Origin: an uncultured bacterium
GTDB lineage: Bacteria > Patescibacteriota > Minisyncoccia > Phycocordibacterales > PALSA-1337
DNA length: 23,196 nucleotides
Reading direction: 5' to 3'
Assembly: GCA_903905325.1 (NCBI GenBank)
Contig: CAIVGA010000035.1
Coordinates: 1-23,196, forward strand
Program-made: the position numbers and the translations under genes
Shown here: positions 1-7,110 of the stretch, piece after piece
Numbering within the stretch: the stretch's first letter is position 1
Layout of the letters: each line of letters starts with the position of its first letter
Notes under the pieces: model-generated
What the model saw: the letters and a program-made list of their open reading frames with translations, nothing else
Databases searched by the model: none
What the model was told of the DNA's origin: nothing

Positions 1-869
1 AGAATGTTTTGCCACATTTTTCTACATTTACCATGATTGTTAACGTCGCTATCATAACTGCAGGTTCGATGTTACTTATGTGGATTGGTGAACTTATTTC
101 AGAATTTGGTATTGGAAATGGAATCTCTTTGATCATTTTCGCTGGTATTATTTCTAGACTTCCGATGGATGCAATTCGTGCTTATCAAACAGCTATTTCT
201 CAAGGAACAGCTGCTATTCCTGCTTATGTTTTGACTCTAATTGTCGCTGTGGTGGTTATCGCTGGCGTCGTTTATATCACAGAAGCAGAACGTACAGTTC
301 CTGTCACTTATGCCAAGCAAGTTCGTGGCAACAAAGTCTACGGCGGTGCTTCGACATACATTCCACTTCGTCTCAATCAATCTGGCGTGATTCCAATAAT
401 CTTCGCTATGTCCATTTTGCTTATTCCTCAGCTCATAACAAAGCCTTTGTCACAGGTCTCAAATGTTATTGTTGCACATTGGTCTTCTGTGATCTTCGCT
501 TTCTTTAATGATCAATGGATACACGGTATTCTTTACTTTATTTTGGTTGTCGCTTTTACTTACTTCTACACAGCTGTTACCTTCGATCCTGTTATGATGG
601 CCGAGAATCTTCAGAGAAGTGGTGCCTTCATTCCTGGCGTTCGTCCTGGTGATCATACTCGTGATTATATCGGTACAATCGTTACACGCATTACGCTCGT
701 CGGTGCTTTGTTCCTAGGTTCTATCGCGGTTCTTCCTCTTATTATCCAAGGTTTCAATAGTGGTGATCAGTCACTCGCTATCGGTGGTACAGCTCTCCTC
801 ATCGTCGTTTCAGTTGCTATAGATTTCTTGAAGAAGATAGATGCTCAGGTTTCAATGAGGGAGTATTAG
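1..869 (+). CDS. secY: Protein translocase subunit SecY, C-terminal part (5' end outside window)
   Basis: SecY is the channel-forming subunit of the SecYEG translocon in the cytoplasmic membrane. The frame is already open at the left edge (it reads through from base 3), so the TTG at 9 is not the real start and the gene is truncated by the window. About 289 residues are visible. They include the conserved cytoplasmic loop with TEAERTVPVTYAK and the stretch around YIPLRLNQSGVIPIIFA, which is characteristic of SecY. Several hydrophobic membrane segments follow, and the protein ends in a short polar tail (VSMREY). In many bacteria secY is followed by adk and map. Here adk-map comes about 1.6 kb later, after two small membrane genes and one reverse-strand gene, so the usual cluster is interrupted. 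No clear terminator is visible after the stop codon. Confidence 0.97.
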   Translation, partial: NVLPHFSTFTMIVNVAIITAGSMLLMWIGELISEFGIGNGISLIIFAGIISRLPMDAIRAYQTAISQGTAAIPAYVLTLIVAVVVIAGVVYITEAERTVPVTYAKQVRGNKVYGGASTYIPLRLNQSGVIPIIFAMSILLIPQLITKPLSQVSNVIVAHWSSVIFAFFNDQWIHGILYFILVVAFTYFYTAVTFDPVMMAENLQRSGAFIPGVRPGDHTRDYIGTIVTRITLVGALFLGSIAVLPLIIQGFNSGDQSLAIGGTALLIVVSVAIDFLKKIDAQVSMREY

Positions 870-898
870 CATTCGCGGGGCGGGTCACACTTTTGCAC

Positions 899-1138
899 AT
901 GAAGACAAAAATTATAGAAATATATGGATGGTATGGAACTGTCGCTATTATTCTTGCATACGTTTTGGTTAGTTTTTCTGTAATCAGTTCAAATAATATT
1001 TGGTATCAAATACTGAATGGTACTGGTGCGCTTGGTATAGTTATTGAAGCTTTTCATAAAAAAGATTATCAACCAGGAGTCCTTAATGTTATTTGGACTT
1101 TGGTTGCAGTTGTTGCGCTTTTGAGGATGGTTAGGTAG
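899..1138 (+). CDS. Small three-helix membrane protein, CBU_0592-like
   Basis: This 79-residue protein has three hydrophobic segments, at about residues 13-30, 36-52 and 61-76, and a basic C-terminus (LLRMVR). The pattern YGWYGTVAIILAYVL, a middle NGTGALGIVIEAF segment and a last helix starting with NVIWTLVA resembles the short CBU_0592-type membrane proteins, whose function is not known. ATG at 899 is preferred over an in-frame TTG at 893, which would add only two residues. The gene starts 29 bp after secY and may be co-transcribed with it. No Shine-Dalgarno sequence is evident. The family assignment is from memory of the sequence pattern and is moderately sure; the coding call is firm. Confidence 0.75.
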   Translation: MKTKIIEIYGWYGTVAIILAYVLVSFSVISSNNIWYQILNGTGALGIVIEAFHKKDYQPGVLNVIWTLVAVVALLRMVR

Positions 1139-1212
1139 TTCTGAGAGCCAACCCGTGGGGTCACAAGTGAATGTCGTGAATGTTGTAAACTTCGGTGGTA
1201 TACTATTGGTAT

Positions 1213-1509
1213 ATGAAGAAACTATTATATATTGCGACAGGTATTTTAATTATTGATTTTATTGCTTTTTTTGCTCCAATCATCACGAATTGGAGTTTGA
1301 CTGTACATCAACTAACTGACCCTGAGGGTGGCATAGTAGCTATCATTGAGCTGATAGTAGTCTTTGCTATTTTTTCAGTTTTTGGAGCGATGCTTTTCAA
1401 GGCTATTAATGAAAAAGAAAAAACAAGTGCAATATACATTCAACAGTCTATCGTGGCTTTTTTGATTCTTCTTCTAACGATTGTTATCTTATTTCTAAAA
1501 TTGAAGTAG
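1213..1509 (+). CDS. Small membrane protein of unknown function
   Basis: This 98-residue protein has a short basic N-terminus (MKK) and three hydrophobic stretches, at about residues 4-24, 41-62 and 78-95. It ends in a lysine-containing tail. I do not recognise a family. ATG at 1213 is preferred to GTG 1195 because a TATACT -10-like box lies at 1199-1204, only 8 nt upstream. That box would be inside the gene if GTG were used, and the spacing matches the leaderless arrangement seen at other genes in this window. No Shine-Dalgarno site is present. The base composition is AT-rich like the core genes around it. Confidence 0.65.
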   Translation: MKKLLYIATGILIIDFIAFFAPIITNWSLTVHQLTDPEGGIVAIIELIVVFAIFSVFGAMLFKAINEKEKTSAIYIQQSIVAFLILLLTIVILFLKLK

Positions 1510-1767
1510 CAATTTCTACACAGGTATTAACTCGCTCAACTAAGCTATGAATTTCACCAGAAAGTGGTTATTTTTGCATATGTAGCTGGAGAATGTGCGA
1601 GGGGAGAGGTGGAGGAACATTCCTTTGTAAATCATTGAGGTCGCAGGTTTCTTTGGCATCAAATTATACGGCTTAAAATATAGAGTCAATATTTATTATT
1701 ATGAGTTTGCGACCTCATTGTTTTTGCGGAGACATGTTTGGGTCACAGCCATTATATTTCTAGCTAA
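1510..1767. other. Gene-free interval with a widely spaced inverted repeat
   Basis: No convincing gene is seen between the stop at 1509 and the terminator of the reverse-strand gene. The interval holds a perfect 10-bp inverted repeat, TGAGGTCGCA at 1636-1645 and TGCGACCTCA at 1708-1717, with 62 nt between the arms. The right arm is followed by a T-rich run (TTGTTTTTG). This could close a small RNA or act as a long-looped terminator on the plus strand, but no clear promoter goes with it. A purine-rich GGAGG (about 1611-1615) has no usable downstream reading frame. Confidence 0.35.
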
Positions 1768-1790
1768 TAAAAAACCCGCCACTTGGCAGG
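1768..1790 (-). terminator. Intrinsic terminator of the 1832-2380 gene
   Basis: Read on the minus strand, a CCTGCC / GGCGGG stem (one T-G pair) encloses an AAGT loop and runs into TTTTTTATT. It lies about 40 bp past the stop codon of the reverse-strand membrane protein gene. Confidence 0.75.
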
Positions 1791-1831
1791 TTGATGGCGA
1801 AACGGGGCATGTGGTCCTTATTTCCAGCAGC

Positions 1832-2380
1832 TCACGGAGATTCACCATAGAGCGCGTGCTGGTAGAAGTTGGTCACGAAGAACACCAACGAATGCCAGGC
1901 TTGAGCCATCAGACCCCATAGGCCGGAGACTACAACTTCGGTGACTTTGGGTGTTGAAACAATGAAACTTCTGACAACAGCTACAAGGTATGCGGCCAAG
2001 TTGTGGCTGAAGTATATCGTGAAGACTGTACCAATTGCACATCCCGTACTGACAACGAACAAGAAGACCCATGCCGGATCTCGCATGCCGTCCTTTTTTG
2101 CATCCTCAGCGCCCCAGATAAAGATGTAGCTCCACAAACGAAACAGATTGAGTGTGAATAAGATAATTGCCAATGTTGGCACCATGTCCCAGATCAGGCT
2201 CCCAAATACCGCTTTTGTGATGATGGTAAACACGAGTGTCACGGCTGGCCCAAAGACTGATATCTTCTTCATGCGCGACCATGGTTTATCTGGATCGATC
2301 AGCGCAGTACGTGTATTTGTTGTGGTGCTTCGCTGTGCACTACGCATGAACAACGTCCACTTGTAATCTCCAAACTGCAT
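1832..2380 (-). CDS. Multi-pass membrane protein of unknown function (SD-led single-gene unit)
   Basis: This 182-residue protein has a polar N-terminus of about 40 residues, then hydrophobic segments at about 41-62, 64-88, 104-125 and 128-142, and perhaps a fifth at 148-172. The N-terminus carries an STTTNTRTALIDPDKPWSR stretch that may be cytosolic. I do not recognise a family. ATG at 2380 is supported by a strong Shine-Dalgarno sequence, GGAGGAT on the minus strand (2394-2388), about 7 nt upstream. A TTGACA box (minus strand, 2450-2445) could be its -35, but the matching -10 is poor. A hairpin-plus-T terminator follows. The codons are clearly GC-richer than those of adk or secY on either side. 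The gene sits reversed between secY and adk, so it probably entered or moved as a separate unit. Confidence 0.7.
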   Translation of the reverse strand: MQFGDYKWTLFMRSAQRSTTTNTRTALIDPDKPWSRMKKISVFGPAVTLVFTIITKAVFGSLIWDMVPTLAIILFTLNLFRLWSYIFIWGAEDAKKDGMRDPAWVFLFVVSTGCAIGTVFTIYFSHNLAAYLVAVVRSFIVSTPKVTEVVVSGLWGLMAQAWHSLVFFVTNFYQHALYGESP

Positions 2381-2387
2381 AGGTTTT

Positions 2388-2394
2388 ATCCTCC
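2388..2394 (-). promoter_or_regulatory. Strong Shine-Dalgarno site for the 1832-2380 gene
   Basis: GGAGGAT on the minus strand lies 7 nt before ATG 2380. It decides the start and contrasts with the SD-less core genes nearby. Confidence 0.8.
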
Positions 2395-2497
2395 GGTTAA
2401 GTTTATTTCAATTCCTTTATTAGATTGCCATAACGAAACACGGGTGTCAACGTTGCTCAAAATTTCACTATTAACACAAAATTTACATGCTCCATGC

Positions 2498-2503
2498 TAC
2501 AAT
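2498..2503 (+). promoter_or_regulatory. -10 box of adk, close to the start codon
   Basis: TACAAT ends 9 nt before ATG 2513. Transcription would begin within a few bases of the start codon, giving a leaderless or nearly leaderless mRNA. No convincing -35 box at normal spacing was found. Confidence 0.6.
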
Positions 2504-2512
2504 ATTCCCATT

Positions 2513-3100
2513 ATGATTGAACCAAAAGCCTTCATCTTCATTGGTCGTTCTGGTTGCGGAAAGGGTACACAGGCTGATCTTCTCATTAAAAAACTAAAAG
2601 AAATCGATCCGACTAGAGATGTACTTTATATACAAACTGGTCAAGAATTTCGTAAATTTATCAAAGGTACGAGCGTGACTGCACAGAAATCTAATGAACT
2701 TTACGTCACAGACAGGATTCAGCCTGACTTTCTCGCTATAAGAATGTGGGTTGATATTTTGACAGAGAATTACAAAGGCAACGAGCACCTGATTTTCGAT
2801 GGCACACCTAGAAGACTTCACGAAGCTCTAGTCGTCGACTCGGTCTTTGACTTTTATGGTTTCGAGAAGCCAGTCGTTATTGATATAAATATAAATCCTG
2901 ATGAGGCCTTGAAGAGAATGCTTATAAGAAAACGCCAAGATGACAAACCTGAAGACATAAAGAAACGTTTGGCTTGGTTCGAAGATGAAGTTAATCCGAC
3001 TATTGACTGGTATCGTACAAATCCAAAGTATTCATTCAATGAGATAAATGGTGAACGTTCCATCGAGGAAATTCATGCTGATATTATTAAAAAACTATGA
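2513..3100 (+). CDS. adk: Adenylate kinase (divergent)
   Basis: Adenylate kinase interconverts 2 ADP with ATP and AMP in the cytosol. The 195-residue product starts MIEPKAFIFIGRSGCGKGTQ, with the P-loop GRSGCGKGTQ at residues 11-20. The AMP-site motif, usually DGFPR, appears as DGTPRR at about 96-101. The R-x-DD and RLxWF signature of the LID and core is present at about 141-156. The LID is short and lacks zinc-binding cysteines. ATG 2513 is chosen over the farther upstream in-frame ATG at 2444, because homology begins at MIEPKAF and a TACAAT promoter box lies between the two starts. The last codon overlaps map (ATGA), implying translational coupling. Substitutions around the P-loop and AMP site make it a divergent member. 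Another NMP-kinase activity is possible but less likely given its place next to map. Confidence 0.88.
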   Translation: MIEPKAFIFIGRSGCGKGTQADLLIKKLKEIDPTRDVLYIQTGQEFRKFIKGTSVTAQKSNELYVTDRIQPDFLAIRMWVDILTENYKGNEHLIFDGTPRRLHEALVVDSVFDFYGFEKPVVIDININPDEALKRMLIRKRQDDKPEDIKKRLAWFEDEVNPTIDWYRTNPKYSFNEINGERSIEEIHADIIKKL

Positions 3101-3864
3101 TTACTATCAAGACAAAAGAAGATATTGCCAAACTTCGCGAGGGCGGTCGTCGGCACGCTGTTATTTTGAAAGAGCTCGCAAAGATGGTTAAACCTGGAGT
3201 AAAGACGATTGATCTAGAAAATGCTGCGCGTAAACTGGTGGCAGAAGGTAATGATAAAGCTGCTTTTCTTAATTACAAACCCGCTGGAGCTGGAAGACCT
3301 TATCCAGCAGCACTTTGTGTTTCTATAAATGATGAAATTGTCCATGGAATTCCAAATGAAAAAGACCGTGTAATCCAAGAAGGCGACATTGTCAGTTTGG
3401 ATATTGGATTAACTCACAGTGGTCTCATAACTGATTCTGCTGTTACTGTTGCGGCTGGAGTAGTTTCTGAAGAGTGTCAAAAGCTTTTGAAAGTAACCAA
3501 AGAAGCCCTCATGGCTGGGATTAAAGCCGCTCGTGCAGGGAAGCGTGTCGGTGCTATTGGTGAGGCTATAGAGTGCATAGGTATAGCTAATGGTTACGGT
3601 GTAGTTGAAGACCTTTCTGGTCATGGTGTTGGTTATTCTGTACACGAAGATCCGTATGTTCCAAATTATGGTTCATCAAAGAAGGGTGCTATTTTGAAGC
3701 CTGGTATGGTTTTGGCATTAGAGCCGATGTTTAATCTGGGTACAAAAAAAGTTGTTTTGGATTCAGATGGTTACACTTTCCGTACAGCCGATGGTCGACC
3801 AAGTGCGCATTTTGAGCATACGATAGTCATTACAAAAAGTGATCCTGAAATTTTGACGCTATAA
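3097..3864 (+). CDS. map: Type I methionine aminopeptidase
   Basis: This enzyme removes the initiator methionine from nascent proteins. The 255-residue length is typical of the short bacterial type I form. All metal ligands of the family are visible: D102 (in SLDIG), D113 (in TDSA), H176 (in GHGVG), E209 (in LEPMF) and E240 (in HFEHT). The substrate-site histidine H83 in the IVHGIP motif is also present, as is H183. The gene starts inside the last bases of adk (ATGA overlap at 3097-3100) and so shares its transcript. No terminator is evident after the stop. The enzyme appears intact and active. Confidence 0.97.
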   Translation: MITIKTKEDIAKLREGGRRHAVILKELAKMVKPGVKTIDLENAARKLVAEGNDKAAFLNYKPAGAGRPYPAALCVSINDEIVHGIPNEKDRVIQEGDIVSLDIGLTHSGLITDSAVTVAAGVVSEECQKLLKVTKEALMAGIKAARAGKRVGAIGEAIECIGIANGYGVVEDLSGHGVGYSVHEDPYVPNYGSSKKGAILKPGMVLALEPMFNLGTKKVVLDSDGYTFRTADGRPSAHFEHTIVITKSDPEILTL

Positions 3865-3926
3865 AAATAGACCGGTAAAACTGTGCTAAAATATCTCAAT
3901 TAATATTATAAATCGAACAAACCCCC

Positions 3927-4544
3927 ATGCCACATTCATCAAAATCACATCCTTCACATGAGCGCACACTCGTCATTATCAAACCGGATGGTATTCAGCG
4001 AAGTCTTATAAACGAGATCATTAAGCGTCATGAACAAATTGGCCTCAAACTGGTTGGTATAAAAATGCTTGTTCCGACAACTGAACTTATAGAGAAACAC
4101 TATACGTTGGATCCAGAATGGTATATGAAAACAGGTCTCAAATCGATCAAATCTTATACTGACAAAGGTCTCACTCCTCCGCATACCGATCCCCTGAAGG
4201 TGACAGCTATTATTTTGAAAAATCTCGTCAAATATATGACAAGTGGACCAGTTATCGCTATGGTTTGGCAAGGTGCTCACGCAGTACAGATCGTCCGTAA
4301 GCTCATTGGTGGTACAGAGCCACTTTCTTCCAATGTCGGCACAATCCGTGGTGATTATGTGCTCGATTCATACACTATGAGCGATGGAGATACGCGTTCT
4401 ATTCGTAATCTTGTTCATGCTTCAGGCTCAGTCAAAGAAGCAAATGATGAAATTTCTCATTGGTTCAAAAAAGAGGAAGTTATTGACTACAAACTCGTTA
4501 CAGAACAACTTGTCTATGGTGTGAACATGGAAGGGATTTTCTAG
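3927..4544 (+). CDS. ndk: Nucleoside diphosphate kinase-like protein with a large insertion
   Basis: NDK transfers the gamma phosphate of ATP to NDPs through a phosphohistidine. The N-terminal strand TLVIIKPDGIQRSL and the C-terminal VHASGSVKEANDEISHWF are the classic NDK blocks. The phosphorylated residue would be H164. At 205 residues the protein is much longer than the usual 140 or so. Extra sequence lies at about residues 61-95 (around DPEWYMKTGLKSIK and the TPPHTDP stretch), before the MTSGPVIAMVW block, and there is a polar N-terminal extension. Usual HGSDS is HASGS here, a two-residue change next to the active histidine. A TAAAAT-like -10 lies at about 3887-3892. No SD is visible, and the next gene on this strand is far away, so the gene is probably transcribed alone. 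Confidence 0.88.
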   Translation: MPHSSKSHPSHERTLVIIKPDGIQRSLINEIIKRHEQIGLKLVGIKMLVPTTELIEKHYTLDPEWYMKTGLKSIKSYTDKGLTPPHTDPLKVTAIILKNLVKYMTSGPVIAMVWQGAHAVQIVRKLIGGTEPLSSNVGTIRGDYVLDSYTMSDGDTRSIRNLVHASGSVKEANDEISHWFKKEEVIDYKLVTEQLVYGVNMEGIF

Positions 4545-4626
4545 AAAGACTTTTTGGTATAGACGTCAAATAAATGTTGTAGATTATCTTATGCACTTTT
4601 TTGCTTGCGCACTTTTTTCTTAAGAC

Positions 4627-4632
4627 TATAAT
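4627..4632 (+). promoter_or_regulatory. Promoter of the 4639-4801 transcript
   Basis: A perfect TATAAT is preceded 16 nt upstream by TTGCGC. It points at a region with no ordinary gene but with a long closing stem and a terminator. Confidence 0.6.
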
Positions 4633-4638
4633 GAGATT

Positions 4639-4801
4639 AGTTGTAAAAGTATAAATTCTACAAAATATTTTTTAAAGGAGGCCGATTTCGTTCAGCACCT
4701 TGGTGTTGACGTTAGGTCACCAACCTGGATTACCAGGGTATATATACTTTTGCAACTACTAGAATACATCTGCTCACATTATGTGGCAGGTGTTTTCTTT
4801 T
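4639..4801 (+). ncRNA. Candidate structured small RNA, unknown class
   Basis: This is a roughly 160-nt unit with its own TATAAT promoter and its own terminator. A 14-bp stem joins 4640-4653 to 4743-4756 with only one G-U pair, enclosing about 90 nt. Inside are a hairpin around CAGCACC / GGTGTTG (about 4692-4709) and a CCTGG / CCAGG hairpin (about 4724-4737). TTGGTG (about 4700-4705) can instead pair with CACCAA (about 4718-4723), so two exclusive folds are possible. An AAAGGAGG sequence sits at about 4674-4681. I see no SRP, 6S, RNase P or tmRNA signature. An alternative is an SD-led 25-codon peptide starting at ATT 4685 and ending at TAG 4762; both readings could hold. The RNA appears free-standing, since the next plus-strand gene starts at 5276 with its own promoter. 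Confidence 0.5.
4766..4801 (+). terminator. Intrinsic terminator of the small RNA
   Basis: An ACATCTGC...CAC arm pairs with GTGG...CAGGTGT around an ATTAT loop, followed by TTTTCTTTT. It closes the 4639-4801 unit. Confidence 0.7.
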
Positions 4802-4834
4802 ACGTGATTTTCTCGATAAGTTTTTACTCGGGGA

Positions 4835-4868
4835 ATAAAAAACATCACCATTGGCGTTCTGGTGATGT
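4835..4868 (-). terminator. Intrinsic terminator overlapping the stop of the 4868-5131 gene
   Basis: A perfect 9-bp stem (ACATCACCA at 4842-4850 with TGGTGATGT at 4860-4868) is followed on the minus strand by TTTTTTATT. The stop codon of the reverse-strand gene touches the base of the hairpin. Confidence 0.9.
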
Positions 4869-5131
4869 CAAACTGTTGTGCGGTTTTGATTGGTGATTCG
4901 GACGAAATCTGTTTCGTGCTCACATCCTCCACGTGGGCATCTCTTTCCAACTCGAAACATCTTCTTTTCTTTGTCTGTGACTGGTATTTTTGTGAGCGAT
5001 TTATCGTCGTCTAGCTTCGCAAAGCAGTTTGGGCAGTATTTTTGGGGTGCTATCATCCTCGGGACAACCCATTTGAGGATCATCGTAATCACAAGCATTA
5101 ATAGCTTGTGTCCCAGTATAAATTCAATCAT
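4868..5131 (-). CDS. Small membrane-anchored zinc-ribbon-like protein, unknown function
   Basis: This 87-residue protein has an N-terminal hydrophobic segment (about residues 3-27, ILGHKLLMLVITMILKWVV). A polar domain follows with two cysteine pairs: CPNC at about 33-36 and C..GGC at about 64-70 (CPRGGC). The pairs are separated by about 28 residues, as in a treble-clef or zinc-ribbon knuckle; zinc binding is inferred. ATG 5131 is supported by AAGGA on the minus strand, 6 nt upstream. TTGACG (5214-5209) and TAACTT (5191-5186), 17 nt apart, could be its promoter. A strong terminator overlaps the stop. I do not recognise a named family. It belongs with the SD-led single-gene units seen elsewhere in the window. 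Confidence 0.7.
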   Translation of the reverse strand: MIEFILGHKLLMLVITMILKWVVPRMIAPQKYCPNCFAKLDDDKSLTKIPVTDKEKKMFRVGKRCPRGGCEHETDFVRITNQNRTTV

Positions 5132-5185
5132 TTTGGTTCCTTCTGTTGATATTTTATTTTTGCGATCGGTTCAAGTTCAGACCAC

Positions 5186-5214
5186 AAGTTACCATGAATA
5201 TAACGTAGCGTCAA
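5186..5214 (-). promoter_or_regulatory. Possible promoter of the 4868-5131 gene
   Basis: On the minus strand TTGACG and TAACTT are spaced 17 nt apart, about 55 nt upstream of ATG 5131. The -35 box is good and the -10 box weak. Confidence 0.4.
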
Positions 5215-5263
5215 TTAGCTAAGTGGTGATGCAATTGTCAGCCTCAAGCGTCTTATTTTAGTA

Positions 5264-5269
5264 TATAAT
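5264..5269 (+). promoter_or_regulatory. Leaderless-type -10 box of the beta-CASP nuclease gene
   Basis: A perfect TATAAT ends exactly 6 nt before ATG 5276. The expected transcription start is then at or next to the A of ATG. Confidence 0.7.
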
Positions 5270-5275
5270 TGTCTT

Positions 5276-6691
5276 ATGTCATCAAATAATAAACTCACTT
5301 TTTGTACTGGTGTCGGCACAGTTACTGGTGCCAATTTTCTTTTGGAAACTTCCGGCGTAAAAGGTGCGGGCACGAAACTTCTTGTCGATTGTGGCTTGGT
5401 GCAAGGGGAGAAGGTTGCACTCGATGAAAACAGTGAACCGTTCGCTTATGATCTCTCTTCTATCACCGCACTTATCATTACTCATGCACACCTAGATCAT
5501 GTTGGTAGAATCCCTAAACTTGTGAAGGATGGTTATCATGGCCCAATTTATTCAACTCCAGAAACACGTTCTTTAGCGGAGTTGGTTCTTAATGACGCTG
5601 TAACTATTTTACGAATGGAAGCAGAACGTGATGGTCGTGTACCTCTTTATAGCGCTGACGATGTGGCTAAAGTTTTTCCTTTATGGAAGACAATTCCTTA
5701 TCATGAAGATTTTAAAATCTCTGGAGACGTTTCAGTTTTCCTCAAAGATGCTGGACATATTCTGGGTTCAGCTATGGTGGAAGTGACGGTTACTGGTCAA
5801 GGTCTGACGGGTGCAGAACATGGAGGAAGTGCAGAAAAATTCCTCTTCACAGGCGATCTTGGCAACTCACCAGCACCACTTCTAAGAGATACAGAGCCCG
5901 TAGGTGACGTTGATTATATGGTTATGGAAAGTGTTTACGGTGATCGCAATCACGAATCGCGAGCTGAAAGATCAGATAAACTAGAACGTATCATCAAAGA
6001 GACCATTGGCCGTGGCGGCACACTCGTGATCCCGACTTTTGCCATTGATCGCACACAAGTTATTCTTTATGAATTGAATAATCTGGTTGAGAATAAGAAA
6101 ATTCCCGCAGTAACTGTTTATGTTGATTCGCCAATGGCCACAGAAGCCACTCGAATTTACGCTGGAAGTACTGATCTTTTTAATGATCAAGTAAAGGAGC
6201 AAATTGCTCGTGGTGATGATCCGTTGAAATTTCCACATCTTCAATTCACAATGTCGCAGTCCCAGTCAAATAGTATAGAAAATAATAAAGGTGCCAAAAT
6301 TATTCTGGCTGGTTCTGGAATGTCCATGGGTGGTCGCGTTATCGGTCATGAAGAATTTTATTTGCCAGACCCAAAGAGCACAATTTTGCTTGTTGGTTAT
6401 CAGATGTCTGGCTCGCTAGGACGTCATCTTGTAGATGGTGAAAAAACTGTGCAAATTCATGGCAATAAAGTTCACGTAAAAGCTACCATAGAAACAATCT
6501 TCGGCTTCTCTGCACACAAAGACGGTGATCACTTGGTCGAATTTGTCTCAACCGCGAGCGATCGCCTCAAAGAAGTCTTCGTAGTCATGGGTGAACCAAA
6601 AGCCTCCATGCATTTGGCGCAAAGAATAAATGATGAGATAGGGAAGAAGGCGATAGTACCAGAGAGACTCAAAGAGTACGAATTGGAGTAG
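5276..6691 (+). CDS. Metallo-beta-lactamase/beta-CASP RNA exonuclease-like protein
   Basis: This 471-residue protein has an N-terminal metallo-beta-lactamase domain and an inserted beta-CASP domain, the build of YSH1/CPSF-type and RNase-J-related nucleases. The zinc motif HAHLDH is at residues 70-75. Further metal ligands are the H of DAGHILGSA and the D of FTGDLGN. The beta-CASP part shows MESVYGDR, a GTLVIPTFAIDRTQ strand, AGSGMSMGGR, and GFSAHKDGD with the late histidine. These residues imply an active phosphodiesterase acting on RNA ends or internal sites; the exact substrate is not predictable. A TATAAT box ends 6 nt upstream of the ATG and no SD is present. The gene converges with rplT, with 2 bp between their stop codons and no clear terminator. 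Confidence 0.9.
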   Translation: MSSNNKLTFCTGVGTVTGANFLLETSGVKGAGTKLLVDCGLVQGEKVALDENSEPFAYDLSSITALIITHAHLDHVGRIPKLVKDGYHGPIYSTPETRSLAELVLNDAVTILRMEAERDGRVPLYSADDVAKVFPLWKTIPYHEDFKISGDVSVFLKDAGHILGSAMVEVTVTGQGLTGAEHGGSAEKFLFTGDLGNSPAPLLRDTEPVGDVDYMVMESVYGDRNHESRAERSDKLERIIKETIGRGGTLVIPTFAIDRTQVILYELNNLVENKKIPAVTVYVDSPMATEATRIYAGSTDLFNDQVKEQIARGDDPLKFPHLQFTMSQSQSNSIENNKGAKIILAGSGMSMGGRVIGHEEFYLPDPKSTILLVGYQMSGSLGRHLVDGEKTVQIHGNKVHVKATIETIFGFSAHKDGDHLVEFVSTASDRLKEVFVVMGEPKASMHLAQRINDEIGKKAIVPERLKEYELE

Positions 6692-6693
6692 GT

Positions 6694-7038
6694 TTATTTA
6701 ACTGAAGCCACAACCTTAGCGAATGTTTCTGGGTTGTGTTCGGCGAGAGTAGCGAGAGTTTTGCGGTCGAGAGCGAGACCCTTCTTTTTGGCAGCCCCGA
6801 TGAATTTACTATAAGAAAAACCGAGTGGACGAAGAGCAGCATTGATTTTCACATTCCAAAGGCGGCGGAAGTCACCTTTCTTGTCACGGCGGTGTGCAAA
6901 TGAATAAGCACCTGCGTGAGCGAGAGCTTCATTGGCAGCAGCTTCGTTTGTAGAACGGCGGAAGCGGAAACCTTTTGTCTGGCGTAGGACATTTCTGCGA
7001 TTTTTGAGAGCGTTAACTCCTTTCTTTACACGTGTCAT
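6694..7038 (-). CDS. rplT: 50S ribosomal protein L20
   Basis: L20 is an early-assembly 23S rRNA-binding protein. The 114-residue product has the expected very basic N-terminal arm (VKKGVNALKNRRNVLRQTKGFRFRR) and globular C-terminal part with LWNVKINAALRPLGFSYSKF and the KKKGLALDRKTLATLAEHNPE helix region. The length is normal. It is the last gene of infC-rpmI-rplT, and the 72-nt gap from rpmI contains a tandem 10-bp repeat. No SD precedes the ATG, as is common for genes in this window. In other bacteria L20 represses its own operon by binding mRNA; no obvious mimic of its rRNA site was recognised here. Confidence 0.97.
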   Translation of the reverse strand: MTRVKKGVNALKNRRNVLRQTKGFRFRRSTNEAAANEALAHAGAYSFAHRRDKKGDFRRLWNVKINAALRPLGFSYSKFIGAAKKKGLALDRKTLATLAEHNPETFAKVVASVK

Positions 7039-7081
7039 GGAAGTAGATTAGATAAAATTAAACTGGATAATAATTAATAAA

Positions 7082-7101
7082 ATTTGCTGATATTTGCTGA
7101 T
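7082..7101. repeat. Tandem 10-bp direct repeat between rpmI and rplT
   Basis: ATTTGCTGAT occurs twice back to back (7082-7091 and 7092-7101) in the rpmI-rplT spacer. On the transcript it reads ATCAGCAAAT twice, just after the rpmI stop. No function is known; a replication slippage origin is possible. Confidence 0.8.
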
Positions 7102-7110
7102 GTGCGATCT

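Noticed and set aside
893..1745. The 8-mer GGGTCACA recurs near 882, 1156 and 1739
   Set aside because: The three copies lie in different contexts (intergenic, intergenic, leader) with no shared flanks. With many possible 8-mers, this could be chance.
1718..1921. Plus-strand 67-codon frame across the terminator region at 1718
   Set aside because: It overlaps the minus-strand gene end and its terminator. It has no SD or -10 box and no recognisable protein features.
2444..2512. Upstream ATG 2444 as the start of adk
   Set aside because: The extra 23 residues do not match adenylate kinases, and a TACAAT box lies between this ATG and ATG 2513.
4639..4801. Small RNA as SRP (4.5S) RNA or 6S RNA
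   Set aside because: The conserved SRP apical core (GGTCCGGAAGGAAGCAGC-like) is absent, and there is no long 6S-type hairpin with a central bubble.
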